DNA of 64,000 nt from Betaproteobacteria bacterium (lineage in GTDB: Bacteria; Pseudomonadota; Gammaproteobacteria; Burkholderiales; Rhodocyclaceae), in the NCBI GenBank assembly GCA_016208415.1, contig JACQYB010000044.1, positions 1 through 64,000 of the forward strand. The letters run 5' to 3'. A program made the position numbers and the translations under genes. A model generated the notes under the pieces. It was not told where the DNA came from, did no database searches, and saw only the letters and a program-made list of their open reading frames with translations. This document shows positions 1 to 9,017 of this stretch, one piece after another (within the stretch, counting starts at the first letter, position 1; every line of letters starts with the position of its first letter).

Positions 1-3000
1 GCCGGCCTGCGTCACTATCTCGATGAACTCGTCGCCGGTTCCCCCGACCAGCCGCTACGCCTGCTGCCGCTCTACCAGGCGGTGGAACGCGCCCGGGGCG
101 CGCAGGCGCCAGACGCCGCGGACCTGTTCTTCCCCGACCTGTCGGTGGGCGCGCCGGCGCGCGACAAGGAGCCCCCCGCGCTGCCCGCGGCCCTGCTTCA
201 GCAGCAACTGCGCTTCGAGCGCGGGCGCTACCAGCGGGGTTTTCTCCGGTGGCTGCGCGGCCCCGACGCCGCCGCCGGCATCTCCGACATGCAACGCGCC
301 ACGGCGGCCATCGAGCGCACCCAGCGTTCGCCCTCGGCGCGCACGTTATGGTGGGTGGCGCGCGCCTTCCTGGACGCGCTGGGGCAGGGGCTGCTGTGCG
401 GCGACATCCGCCGCACCTGCAGCCACATCGACGCCCAGATGCGGCGCATGGTGGACGGGGCGCCCGCCGTATCCGACAAGCTGTTGCGCGAACTGCTCTA
501 CCAGGTGGCGGTGGCGCAGCCCGGCTGCGACAGCGTGGAGCAGGTGCGCCAGGCCTTTGCGCTGGATGCGCTGCTGCCTGCGCCGGAAGCCGTCGGGCAG
601 CTCGAAATGGCCACCTCGACCGGGCTCAAGGATCTGCGCGACACCCTCGCCGCGGCCAAGGACGCCTGGGAACGGTTCTGCGCCGGCGCCGCCGTGGCCC
701 TGCCGCAGTTCGACGAACTCGCGCAGCAATTCGCCGGGCAACTCCCGGTGCTGGGCGAACCCCGGCTCGATCGCCTGGCCGGGGCGCTGCGCGGCATCGC
801 CCGCTGGCTGCGCCGCGAACCGCTGTTGCACGACGACACGGTGGCCATGGAAGTCGCCACCGCCTTGCTTCTCGCCGACCACATCGTGGCCACTCATGGC
901 CGGCGCGACCCCCTGACGCTCGAACACGCGCTGCTCATGGCGCAGCGCCTCGACGCGCTGATGCACGATCGGCCCCTGGAGCCCATCGACGGACCGCTGT
1001 TGGGAGAAATCTCGCGCCAGGCCCAGGAGCGCCTGCTGATCCGCCAGGTCACGCGGGAGATCCAGGCCAATCTGGCGGCCGCGGAACAGGTGCTCGACAG
1101 CTTCTTTCGCGACGCCTCGCGCCACGGCGATCTGGCGAAGGCGGCCGCGCCGCTGCGCCAGGTGGAAGGCGCACTGGAGATGCTCGGCCAGGGCGACGCC
1201 GCGCAGATGCTGCGCCACTGCAGCGCCCACATCGCCCGTTTCGCCGCGGGCGAGGCCGCCGAGCGCGCCCAGTGTGAAGTGCTGGCGCAGCAACTTTCGG
1301 CGCTGGGGTTCTTCGTCGACGCCCTGCAGCACAAACCGGCCGACCTGGGGGCCTTGCTCGCCTCCGCACGTCGCCCGGGTACCGGCGAAGCGCTTGCCGA
1401 GGAGGAAACCGCGCCGGGAAAGCCCGGCGCCGCAGCCCCCTGCGAAAGCTCGGCGCCGCTCTCGGTGCCCGGGGAGTTGCGGCATGGCACAGCCGCGGAG
1501 CAGGGGACGCTCCTGCCGCCGTCGCAAGCCCCCGCCCTGGAAGCCGCGAACGATGAAGAGGCCGCCGCAACCGGGGTCTCGACGTTCGCCACGCCGGCGG
1601 CGGGCGTCGCCGCTTCCCCACCTGCACCCGCCCTGCCTGCGTTCGACGAATCCGCCGAGGACGAATCGGTGGACGAAGACATCCTCGGCATCTTCATCGA
1701 GGAAGCCAAGGAACTGCTGTCCGACATCGACGGCGGCCTCAGGGAACTGCGGGGCGACCCGGCCAGCGCCGAGTTGCTGGGCGGCATCCGGCGCCGCTTC
1801 CACACCCTCAAGGGTAGCGGCCGCATGGTGGGACTCCACCAGTTCGCGGAGGCGTCCTGGAATCTGGAGGTCGTGCTCAACGACTGCCTGCAGCACGGCC
1901 GCTCCCTGACCCCCGATCTCGACCGGCTCATCGGCGAGGCCCGCCGTACGCTGTCCGCGTGGGTCTCCAGCATCGACAACGGCGGCAGCCGCGCCCACGA
2001 CTGGACGGCACTGCGCGCGCTGGCCGAGGACATCCATGGCGCTCCCGTCCCCCCGCTGCGGCCGGCGCCCGGCACCTCTGCCGAACCGGCGCACGGCGCC
2101 GCGCCCCCCGAGGTCGGCGAGCCGGCGCGCGGGCAGTTGCCCGCGGTTGCCGCGGAACTCGCACCCGGCGCCGGGGAGCCTGCCGAAGCGCCCCTCGCGC
2201 AGGCGCGGGAGCGGACGGCAGAACCGCTCCCCGGGTCCGGGGCCGAAACCACTCCGGCGGAGCACGTGGCATCGGCGCCCCCGGCGCCGGAGCCGCCCGC
2301 CGAGGACCAGGTGACGCTGGGCCACGATCGCGTTGCGCGCAGCGCCTTCGACATGTGGGTCGCCGAGGCCCGCAACCACACCGACACGCTGCGCCGCGAA
2401 CTGGCACGCCTGCAGGTCAATCCGACCCTCGTCCCGGCGGCGGCCGCGGTGTCCGCGGCGGATGCCCTGAGCGGCCTGTGCGACGGCGCCGGCATCACCG
2501 CCCTGGGGCAGCTCACGGGCGCCCTGCACGCGGCGCTCGATGCCCTGGCGCGGCAGGCCACGCCCCCGTCGGCGGCGCAATCCGGGCTGCTCAATGCCGC
2601 GGCGGCGGCCGCGGAGCACATGGTGAAGGCCGTCGCCGGACAGCGCGCCCCCGGCGCGGAAGACGAACTCACGCGGCAACTGCGGGAACTCGCGGCCGGC
2701 CTCGCGACGGCCGCACTGGCGCCGCCGCCCGTTGAGCCCGAAGCGACGGCGGATGTCGGGACGGAGCCGGCCGCCGCGGCGGCGTTGCAGGAGGCGCCGG
2801 AAGCCGCTGTGGAGGCACTGACGGGCGAAACCCGGTCGGTCGAGGTTGCGCACGGCCCGTCGCCCCAGGATGCCCACGGGGCATCGGCCCCCGGCTTCGT
2901 GGAACGGCTGCGCATCGCCGGGCCCGGGCAGGCACGCCGGGAGCGGCGGCGCCAGCGGCTCGACGACGAACTCGACGAACAACTGCTGCCGGTGTTCCTG

Positions 3001-5196
3001 GAGGAAAGCCAGGATCTGGTGCGCAGCATCAACGGCGAGTTGCGCCTGCTGCGGGCCGATCCTTCCGGTAACGGACCGGTCCGCGCCCTGGCGCGGCTGT
3101 TGCACACCCTCAAGGGCAGCGCCCGCATGGCCGGCGCCATGGCCCTCGGCGAACTGGTGCACAGCATGGAGTCGCGGCTCGAGGACGTTGCCAACCGCCA
3201 TGCCGTCACCCATCCCTTCCTGGATGAGTTCGATGCCTCTTTCGACCGGGTGGTGGTGCTGCTGGACGAACTGCGCCACGGCGAGGCGGTTCCCGCCGAA
3301 GAGGCGGAGCCGGCGCCGGAGCCCGCGCCCGAGCCTGGGACGTTGCCGGCCACGCCCGCCGTGACGGTGGAGGGCGAGCCCGAACCGGCGCCGGGCGCCG
3401 TCAGCGTGCGCGTGCGCTCCGACCTGCTCGACCGCCTGCTCAACGAAGCGGGGGAGATCGGCATCAGCCGCGCACGGGTGGACAGCGAACTGCGGCAGTT
3501 GCGCCACAGCCTCATCGACCTGACGGAAAACGTCGCCCGCCTGCGCCGGCAGTTGCGCGAGATCGAAATTCAGGCCGAGATGCAGATGCAGTCCCGCCTG
3601 CAGCAGGCCGAGGAGTCCCACGCCGAGTTCGATCCCCTGGAGTTCGACCGCTTCACGCGCTTCCAGGAAGTCACGCGGATGATGGTGGAGAGCGTCAACG
3701 ACGTGGCCACCGTCCAGCTCAACCTGCTGAAGAACCTGGACTCCGCCGACGCCGCCCTGGCCGGCCAGGCGCGGCTCAACCGCAGCCTGGCGCAGGCGCT
3801 GATGGGCGTGCGCATGACGCCCTTCAACACCATCGCCGACCGGCTCTACCGGGTGGTGCGCCAGAGCGCCAAGGAATTGGGCAAGAAGGCCAACCTAGAC
3901 ATCCAGGGCGGACGCCTCGAACTCGACCGCAGCGTGCTCGACCGCGTGGCCGCGCCGCTGGAACACCTGCTGCGCAATGCCATCTACCACGGCATCGAGT
4001 CGGTGGCGCAACGGCGCGAGGCGGACAAGCCGGAGATCGGCCAGATCGCGCTGCGGCTCGCCCACGAGGGCAACGAAGTCTCCGTCGAGCTCGCCGACGA
4101 CGGCGCCGGCCTGGATTTCGAACGCATCCGCGCCCGCGCGGTGGCGCTGGGCATGCTGGCGCCCGAGGACCGTCCCGCCGAACGCGAGCTGATCGACCTC
4201 ATTTTCCGCCCGGGCTTCTCCACGGCCGCCGAACTGACCGAAATCTCGGGCCGCGGCGTGGGCATGGACGTGGTGCGCAGCGAGGTGGCCAACCTCGGCG
4301 GGCGCATCGAAGTGCAGTCGGATCCGGGCCGCGGCTCACGCTTCCGCGTCTTCCTGCCCCAGACCCTGGCGATGATCCAGGCGCTGCTGGTGGTGGCGGC
4401 CGGCAAGACCTACGCCATCCCCTCCTCCATGGTGGAACAGGTGCTGGAACTGAAGTCCGACGCCATGGGCCGCATCATGCGCGAAGGGGCGGCGGAGTGG
4501 CGCGGCACGCGCTATCCCTACCATTTCCTGCCGGGGCTGATCGGCGTCGCCCGGGTCGCCCCCCTCGACACGCGCTATTCGTGGGTCGTTCTCGTGCGCA
4601 GCGGCGCCCAGCGGGTCGCGGTGCATGTGGAAGAGCTTCGCGGCAACCACGAAATCGTGGTCAAGGATACCGGCCCGCAACTGGCGCGCCTGGTGGGAAT
4701 CGTGGGCGCTTCGGTGATGGGCAATGGCGAGGTGGTGCTCATCCTCAATCCCGTGGCCCTGGCCAGCCGCGAACTGACCTTCGTGCCCCAGTCCCCCGTC
4801 GTGGCCGCCGCGCAGGCCAGCGCCTCGACGGTGATGGTGGTGGACGACTCGCTCACGGTGCGCAAGATCACCAGCCGCCTGCTGGAGCGCGAGGGCTACC
4901 GCGTGATCACCGCCAAGGACGGCGTGGACGCCCTGGAGCAGTTGCTCGATGTCGTCCCCGACGTCATGCTGGTGGACATCGAGATGCCGCGCATGGATGG
5001 CTTCGACCTCACCCGCAACGTGCGTGCCGACGCGCGCCTGAAAGACGTGCCCATCATCATGATCACCTCGCGCATCGCCGAGAAGCACCGCAACTACGCC
5101 CGCGAACTGGGCGTAAACTACTACCTCGGCAAGCCCTACCAGGAAGAGGAACTGCTGGGCAAGGTGGCGGAGTACGCGCAGGGGCGCGAGGGCTGA
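1..5196 (+). CDS. chpA: ChpA/PilL-type hybrid chemotaxis histidine kinase, 5' end cut by window
   Basis: The frame is open from base 1, so the gene starts before the window; 1731 residues are visible. It is a CheA-family kinase of the type IV pilus (Pil-Chp) system. Two Hpt domains are clear, each with an HTLKGS phospho-histidine motif, at about residues 601 and 1035 counted from base 1. Proline/alanine-rich linkers separate them. A dimerisation region and a GHKL ATPase follow (LLRNAIYHGIE, DDGAGLDFERIR, GRGVGMDVV), then a CheW-like domain. The C-terminal receiver domain begins MVVDDSLTVRKI and has its phospho-acceptor Asp near residue 1659 (VDIEMPRMDG). This architecture and size match ChpA/PilL rather than flagellar CheA. 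Usual partners (pilG, pilH, pilI, pilJ) would lie upstream, outside the window. The following gene is not part of the system. Confidence 0.93.
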   Translation, partial: AGLRHYLDELVAGSPDQPLRLLPLYQAVERARGAQAPDAADLFFPDLSVGAPARDKEPPALPAALLQQQLRFERGRYQRGFLRWLRGPDAAAGISDMQRATAAIERTQRSPSARTLWWVARAFLDALGQGLLCGDIRRTCSHIDAQMRRMVDGAPAVSDKLLRELLYQVAVAQPGCDSVEQVRQAFALDALLPAPEAVGQLEMATSTGLKDLRDTLAAAKDAWERFCAGAAVALPQFDELAQQFAGQLPVLGEPRLDRLAGALRGIARWLRREPLLHDDTVAMEVATALLLADHIVATHGRRDPLTLEHALLMAQRLDALMHDRPLEPIDGPLLGEISRQAQERLLIRQVTREIQANLAAAEQVLDSFFRDASRHGDLAKAAAPLRQVEGALEMLGQGDAAQMLRHCSAHIARFAAGEAAERAQCEVLAQQLSALGFFVDALQHKPADLGALLASARRPGTGEALAEEETAPGKPGAAAPCESSAPLSVPGELRHGTAAEQGTLLPPSQAPALEAANDEEAAATGVSTFATPAAGVAASPPAPALPAFDESAEDESVDEDILGIFIEEAKELLSDIDGGLRELRGDPASAELLGGIRRRFHTLKGSGRMVGLHQFAEASWNLEVVLNDCLQHGRSLTPDLDRLIGEARRTLSAWVSSIDNGGSRAHDWTALRALAEDIHGAPVPPLRPAPGTSAEPAHGAAPPEVGEPARGQLPAVAAELAPGAGEPAEAPLAQARERTAEPLPGSGAETTPAEHVASAPPAPEPPAEDQVTLGHDRVARSAFDMWVAEARNHTDTLRRELARLQVNPTLVPAAAAVSAADALSGLCDGAGITALGQLTGALHAALDALARQATPPSAAQSGLLNAAAAAAEHMVKAVAGQRAPGAEDELTRQLRELAAGLATAALAPPPVEPEATADVGTEPAAAAALQEAPEAAVEALTGETRSVEVAHGPSPQDAHGASAPGFVERLRIAGPGQARRERRRQRLDDELDEQLLPVFLEESQDLVRSINGELRLLRADPSGNGPVRALARLLHTLKGSARMAGAMALGELVHSMESRLEDVANRHAVTHPFLDEFDASFDRVVVLLDELRHGEAVPAEEAEPAPEPAPEPGTLPATPAVTVEGEPEPAPGAVSVRVRSDLLDRLLNEAGEIGISRARVDSELRQLRHSLIDLTENVARLRRQLREIEIQAEMQMQSRLQQAEESHAEFDPLEFDRFTRFQEVTRMMVESVNDVATVQLNLLKNLDSADAALAGQARLNRSLAQALMGVRMTPFNTIADRLYRVVRQSAKELGKKANLDIQGGRLELDRSVLDRVAAPLEHLLRNAIYHGIESVAQRREADKPEIGQIALRLAHEGNEVSVELADDGAGLDFERIRARAVALGMLAPEDRPAERELIDLIFRPGFSTAAELTEISGRGVGMDVVRSEVANLGGRIEVQSDPGRGSRFRVFLPQTLAMIQALLVVAAGKTYAIPSSMVEQVLELKSDAMGRIMREGAAEWRGTRYPYHFLPGLIGVARVAPLDTRYSWVVLVRSGAQRVAVHVEELRGNHEIVVKDTGPQLARLVGIVGASVMGNGEVVLILNPVALASRELTFVPQSPVVAAAQASASTVMVVDDSLTVRKITSRLLEREGYRVITAKDGVDALEQLLDVVPDVMLVDIEMPRMDGFDLTRNVRADARLKDVPIIMITSRIAEKHRNYARELGVNYYLGKPYQEEELLGKVAEYAQGREG

Positions 5197-5296
5197 GCGG
5201 CGGAGTCCGCGCGGCGATCGGGCAGCCGCAAACGATGCGCTTCGACTGATTGCCCGGGCGGCCTCCGAGCCCACGCATCGCCAAGAGGAGAATCGC

Positions 5297-5860
5297 TTGA
5301 AGTACGCCCTGCTGCTCGCTGCCGCCCTGTCGGCGGCCACTCCGGCGTTCACCGCCGACTCGTACACCATCGACCCGCGCCATGCCTACCCGGTGTTCGA
5401 AATCAACCATCTGGGCTTTTCCACCCAGCGTGGGCGCTTCAACAAGACCACGGGCAAGATCGTCCTGGACGCGGCAGCCCGGACGGGCAGCGTCGAGGTG
5501 GAAGTGGACGCCGCCTCCATCGACATGGGTCTGGACAAGTGGGACGAGCACATGCGCTCGGATGAGTTCTTCGATGTCGCCAGGCACCCGACCATCCGCT
5601 TCCGCGCAAGCGCCATCGCCTTCGACGGCGACAGGCCTGTGAGTGCGCAGGGGGAGCTGACGCTGCTGGGGGTAACCCGCCCGGTCAGGCTGGCGGTCAG
5701 CGGCTTCCGCTGCGGCATCCATCCCGTCAACAAGCGCACGCTGTGCGGCGCCGACGTGGCCACCACCATCCGCCGTTCCGAGTTTGGCATGACCAAGTAC
5801 GTGCCGGCGGTGGGCGACGAGGTGAAGATCCTCGTCCCGGTGGAGGCGTACAGGGACTGA
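5297..5860 (+). CDS. YceI family periplasmic lipid-binding-like protein
   Basis: 187 residues. The start is a TTG preceded by an AGAGGAG ribosome site at 5284-5290. A signal peptide (about residues 1-21, KYALLLAAALSAATPAFTA) predicts export. The mature part begins SYTIDPRHAYPVFEINHLGFS, the typical YceI opening, and carries LGFSTQRGRFNKTTGKI and the late motif RRSEFGMTKYVPAVGDEV. YceI proteins form a lipocalin-like barrel that binds isoprenoid or other amphiphilic molecules, and the exact ligand here is unknown. It stands alone, 100 bp after the kinase and 134 bp before comM. Confidence 0.9.
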   Translation: MKYALLLAAALSAATPAFTADSYTIDPRHAYPVFEINHLGFSTQRGRFNKTTGKIVLDAAARTGSVEVEVDAASIDMGLDKWDEHMRSDEFFDVARHPTIRFRASAIAFDGDRPVSAQGELTLLGVTRPVRLAVSGFRCGIHPVNKRTLCGADVATTIRRSEFGMTKYVPAVGDEVKILVPVEAYRD

Positions 5861-5994
5861 AGCGGCGCTGCCGGCGTTCGGGCGACGGGCAGCGGCGCCG
5901 TCCGTCCGCGCCCGCCCGTACGCCCGTTGGTCAGGGGCGCGGGGCGGGATCTTCCGCGGTACACTTCCGCCATCATTCCTCCGGCATTGCCTCC

Positions 5995-7491
5995 ATGTCC
6001 CTCGCCGTTCTCAAGTCTCGCGCCCTGTCCGGCATGGACGCCCCCGAAGTGGCGGTGGAGGTGCATCTGGCCAACGGGCTGCCGGGCTTCACCCTCGTCG
6101 GCCTGGCGGACACGGAGGTGCGCGAATCCCGCGACCGCGTGCGGGCGGCCATCCAGACGGCGCGCTTCGAATTTCCCCAGCGGCGCATCACGGTGAATCT
6201 CGCCCCGGCGGACCTGCCCAAGGAGGGCGGGAGCTTCGACCTGCCCATCGCCCTGGGCATGCTCATCGCCTCGGGGCAGGTGCCGGGCGAGGCGGCGCGC
6301 GATCTGGAATTCGCCGGTGAGCTTTCCCTCACCGGCGAACTGCGGCCGGTGCGCGGCGCCCTGGCACTGGCCCTGGCCGCGGCGCGGGCCAGCCGGGAAC
6401 TGGTGCTGCCGGCGGAAAACGCCGCCGAGGCCGCCCTGGCGGGGACTATCACGATCCGCCCGGCGCGCTCGTTGCTGGAAGTGTGCGCCCACCTGGCCGG
6501 CGCCGAGGCGCTGCCGCGCTACTCGGGTGCCCCCGCCGCGACGGCGCCGGACTACCCCGATCTGGCCGCCGTCAAGGGCCAGCCTCGGGCGCGGCGCGCG
6601 CTGGAGGTGGCGGCCGCCGGCGGGCACAGCCTGTTGATGTCCGGCCCGCCGGGCACCGGCAAGTCCATGCTGGCGGCGCGCTTCCCAGGCATCCTGCCGC
6701 CGATGCTCGCCGAGCAGGCGCGGGAGGCGGCGGCGGTGCAATCCGTGGCCGGGGTGTTCCGGCTCGAGGGCTGGGCGCGACGGCGCGTGTGTGCCCCGCA
6801 TCATTCGGCTTCCGTGGCGGCGCTGGTGGGTGGGGGGTCAAACCCACGGCCGGGGGAGATTTCGCTGGCCCACCACGGCGTGCTCTTCCTCGACGAACTC
6901 CCGGAGTGGGACCGCCGCGTGCTGGAGGCGTTGCGTGAGCCGCTGGAGAGCGGCCACATCACCGTCTCGAGGGCGGCGCGGCGGGTGGAGTTTCCCGCCC
7001 GCTTCCAGCTCGTGGCCGCCATGAATCCCTGTCCGTGCGGTTTTCTCGGCCACCCGACGCGAGCGTGCCGCTGCACGCCGGACCGGGTGGCCAGCTACCG
7101 CGGGCGCCTGTCCGGGCCGCTGCTGGACCGCATCGACCTGCACGTGGACGTGCCGGCGCTGTCCGAGGCGGACCTGCAACAGCGCGCGCCGGGCGAGGCC
7201 AGCGCCGCGGTGCGCGAACGCGTCGAGCGCGCCCACGCCCTGCAGCAGGAGCGCCAGGGCAAGCCCAACGCCCGCCTCGACAGCGCCGAGGTGGACGCCC
7301 TGTGCGCGCCGGACGCGGCGGGAGAGGCGCTCATGCGCCAGGCCATGGCGCGGCTGGGCCTGTCGGCGCGGGGCTACCACCGCGTGCTCAAGGTGGCGCG
7401 CACCGTGGCCGATCTGGCCGGCGCGGCGCAGGTGGGCGCCGGCCACGTGGCCGAGGCCATCCAGTACCGGCGGCACCTGGCGGAGGGGTGA
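5995..7491 (+). CDS. comM: ComM/YifB family AAA+ ATPase (Mg-chelatase-like)
   Basis: 498 residues from the ATG at 5995; the longer frame upstream has no YifB-like sequence. The N-terminal Lon-like fold begins SLAVLKSRALSGMDAPEV. A Walker A (SGPPGTGKSMLA, near residue 216) and Walker B (VLFLDELPEWDR) follow, then a cysteine-containing stretch NPCPCGFLGHPTRACRC. The C-terminal helical domain is YHRVLKVARTVADLAG. ComM is a hexameric helicase that promotes branch migration during integration of transforming DNA in naturally competent bacteria. Family membership is clear; competence of this organism is inferred only. Confidence 0.95.
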   Translation: MSLAVLKSRALSGMDAPEVAVEVHLANGLPGFTLVGLADTEVRESRDRVRAAIQTARFEFPQRRITVNLAPADLPKEGGSFDLPIALGMLIASGQVPGEAARDLEFAGELSLTGELRPVRGALALALAAARASRELVLPAENAAEAALAGTITIRPARSLLEVCAHLAGAEALPRYSGAPAATAPDYPDLAAVKGQPRARRALEVAAAGGHSLLMSGPPGTGKSMLAARFPGILPPMLAEQAREAAAVQSVAGVFRLEGWARRRVCAPHHSASVAALVGGGSNPRPGEISLAHHGVLFLDELPEWDRRVLEALREPLESGHITVSRAARRVEFPARFQLVAAMNPCPCGFLGHPTRACRCTPDRVASYRGRLSGPLLDRIDLHVDVPALSEADLQQRAPGEASAAVRERVERAHALQQERQGKPNARLDSAEVDALCAPDAAGEALMRQAMARLGLSARGYHRVLKVARTVADLAGAAQVGAGHVAEAIQYRRHLAEG

Positions 7492-7550
7492 GGGCGCTGC
7501 GGCCGCCTCGACGCGAACCAGGGTCGCATGCGGCCACGGAGTGTGGTGAT

Positions 7551-7564
7551 ATGATGCGCATCAT
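7551..7564. promoter_or_regulatory. Perfect 14-bp palindrome upstream of ccdA, probable operator
   Basis: ATGATGCGCATCAT is a perfect palindrome starting 37 bp before the ccdA start codon. Toxin-antitoxin operons of the ccd type are usually repressed by the antitoxin (or antitoxin-toxin complex) at such a site. The position and symmetry support an operator; binding is inference. Confidence 0.5.
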
Positions 7565-7587
7565 CAACCCACATTGGTGCCCGCCCC

Positions 7588-7827
7588 ATGCCTGCCCCAG
7601 CCCCCTTGCCCAAGAAGGCCACCAACATCACCCTCTCCGCCGACGTGCTGCGCGAGGCGAAGGCCCTGGGCATCAACATCTCACAGGCCTGCGACGAATT
7701 CCTGCGCGAACGGGTGCGCCGGGAACAGGAGCGCCGCTGGCAGGCGGACAACGCGGAATTCATCGCCGCCTACAACCGCGTGGTGGAAGAGCAGGGCTTG
7801 CCGCTGGCGGACTGGCGCGGTTTCTGA
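7588..7827 (+). CDS. ccdA: CcdA-type antitoxin
   Basis: 79 residues. The N-terminal part KKATNITLSADVLREAKALGINISQACDEFL is a ribbon-helix-helix DNA-binding fold of the CcdA kind. The C-terminal part (RRWQADNAEFIAAYNRVVEEQGLPL) is the flexible toxin-binding tail, with the typical ending LADWRGF. It neutralises CcdB and probably represses its own operon through the palindrome at 7551-7564. The toxin gene follows after 27 bp. The module is an isolated chromosomal copy between comM and degraded DNA. Confidence 0.93.
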   Translation: MPAPAPLPKKATNITLSADVLREAKALGINISQACDEFLRERVRREQERRWQADNAEFIAAYNRVVEEQGLPLADWRGF

Positions 7828-7854
7828 GCCTTCGAAACAGCCCTGCTGACCAGG

Positions 7855-8172
7855 ATGGCTCGCTTCGACGTCTATCGCAACAGCGGCCCGCATGCCGGCG
7901 ATGTTCCCTTTCTGCTGGACGTTCAGAGCGATTTGCTGACCGGCCTGGACACCCGGGTGGTGGTGCCGCTGCGCCGGCGCGACCGTTTTCCCGCCAGCCA
8001 CATTCCCGAGCGCCTGTGCCCCGTGTTCGAAATCGACGGGCTGCCCTGCGTGCTGGAAACGCCCAAGCTTGCCGCGGTGCCGCAGCGCCTGCTGAAGGCG
8101 CGGGTGGGCTCCCTGGCGCAAGCCGGGGAACGTGTCGTCGGCGCACTGGACTTCCTCTTTCACGGGTACTGA
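7855..8172 (+). CDS. ccdB: CcdB-type gyrase-poisoning toxin
   Basis: 105 residues, complete. ARFDVYRNSG at the start, LLDVQSDLLTGLDTRVVVPL in the middle, and the ending VGALDFLFHGY are CcdB family marks. In the F-plasmid protein the last residues (WGI) contact gyrase; here the tail is HGY, so gyrase poisoning should not be assumed. It forms an operon with ccdA. The same reading frame continues after the TGA into an RTX-type tail, see 8173-8451. Confidence 0.92.
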   Translation: MARFDVYRNSGPHAGDVPFLLDVQSDLLTGLDTRVVVPLRRRDRFPASHIPERLCPVFEIDGLPCVLETPKLAAVPQRLLKARVGSLAQAGERVVGALDFLFHGY

Positions 8173-8451
8173 CGGCTGCGTGCGGCACCCGTTACCCCGC
8201 ATGACGGGATCCGCACCCACAAGCTGCTCTCCGAGGACCCGGCGCGCTATCCCGACGCCGAAGGCCATCTCCGCCTTATCGGTTCAGGCCAGGACAGCTT
8301 CGTGCAGATCAACGACCCTTCCGCCGGCTGGCGCACTTTCCTCACGCTGCGGGGCGTCGCCGCACAGGAACTGGACACCGCCCTCCAGGCCGACATCTCC
8401 GGCGGACTGGCAACGGCCTGCGACGGGGATTTCCTCTGGTACCTTGGTTAA
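8173..8451 (+). pseudogene. Orphan C-terminal tail of an RTX-like secreted protein
   Basis: The frame after the ccdB stop stays open to a TAA at 8449-8451 with no usable start codon. From about 8242 it reads ARYPDAEGHLRL, then INDPSAGWRTFLTLRGV, then ADISGGLATACDGDFLWYLG. The last 75 residues of the RTX-like gene at 29949-31457 are clearly related ([32 protein letters not shown]). The calcium-binding repeat region that should precede this tail is missing. It is most likely the 3' remnant of a lost RTX gene whose 5' part was replaced when the ccd module or other DNA arrived. Confidence 0.75.
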
Positions 8452-8484
8452 AGGGGGCAACTCCTCGTGTCGTCGGGGGCCAGG

Positions 8485-8610
8485 TCACACCGCCACGTGA
8501 CACGACGCGTCGGCGTCTGCCAGGAGCAGCGCCGGGCGGAATCTGCTGCGGCCGAGATCGGAAAAGGGGAACGGGAGAACGATCACCTGTCCGGATGCAA
8601 GTGCGCGCAT
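8485..8610 (-). pseudogene. Truncated MazF/PemK-like toxin remnant
   Basis: On the minus strand an ATG at 8610 opens a 41-residue frame: ASGQVIVLPFPFSDL, then FRPALLLADA, then a stop at 8485. The motif VIVLPFPFSDL...RPALLLAD is the N-terminal part of MazF/PemK-type ribonucleases, which normally run to about 110 residues. The rest of the toxin is missing; the sequence beyond is the RTX remnant on the other strand. The start lies inside the ancestral antitoxin frame (28-bp overlap), as in functional pairs of this type. Confidence 0.6.
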
Positions 8611-8796
8611 GCCTCATCCTCCTCGGGTTTCAACCAGTCCTCGGCCAGCGCTGCGTGCTTCCGCCAGCAGCGCCGATTCGTCGGCGGGTGGGGTGAGAAG
8701 AGTAAGCAACGCCCGCCCGGCGGGCAGCTTCGGTAGCGGTTCCAGCGGACGAATGTGACCGCTGCTGTCGATTTCGACCTCGATGGTTTGCAGCAT
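8583..8796 (-). pseudogene. Frameshifted antitoxin-like gene
   Basis: From the ATG at 8796 the frame reads LQTIEVEIDSSGHIRPLEPLP and LPAGRALLTLLTPPADESALLAEAR, a common small antitoxin type. It then runs off into AGRGLVETRGG and stops at 8614. One base further the expected tail appears: ALAEDWLKPEEDEACAHLHP, ending at 8583. The total span is 214 bp, one more than a multiple of three, so a single extra base near 8652 explains it. The intact tail would overlap the MazF-like start. As it stands the product is 60 residues with a wrong C-terminus. Confidence 0.65.
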
Positions 8797-9017
8797 CGTC
8801 AGGCTCCGGGTTCGATACGGCGTTGAGGATACTGCTACGGTTGCGCGTGGGGTGCTTGACGGCCGCGCAGGCTGCGTAGCGACTCGGCACGACCTGTTTC
8901 CCACGCCCCGTGCAGGTGTCTACGACCGCGCTGCCGTGTGCGCCGCTGCGCACTACCCCAATCTCGGCGACAATGTCGTCTCCACAAAGTCATTCAGGGA
9001 GTCATCAATTGGACGTC

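Noticed and set aside
346-3621. A 1091-residue open frame on the minus strand opposite the kinase
   Set aside because: It is an antisense shadow created by high GC; the plus-strand frame carries all conserved motifs.
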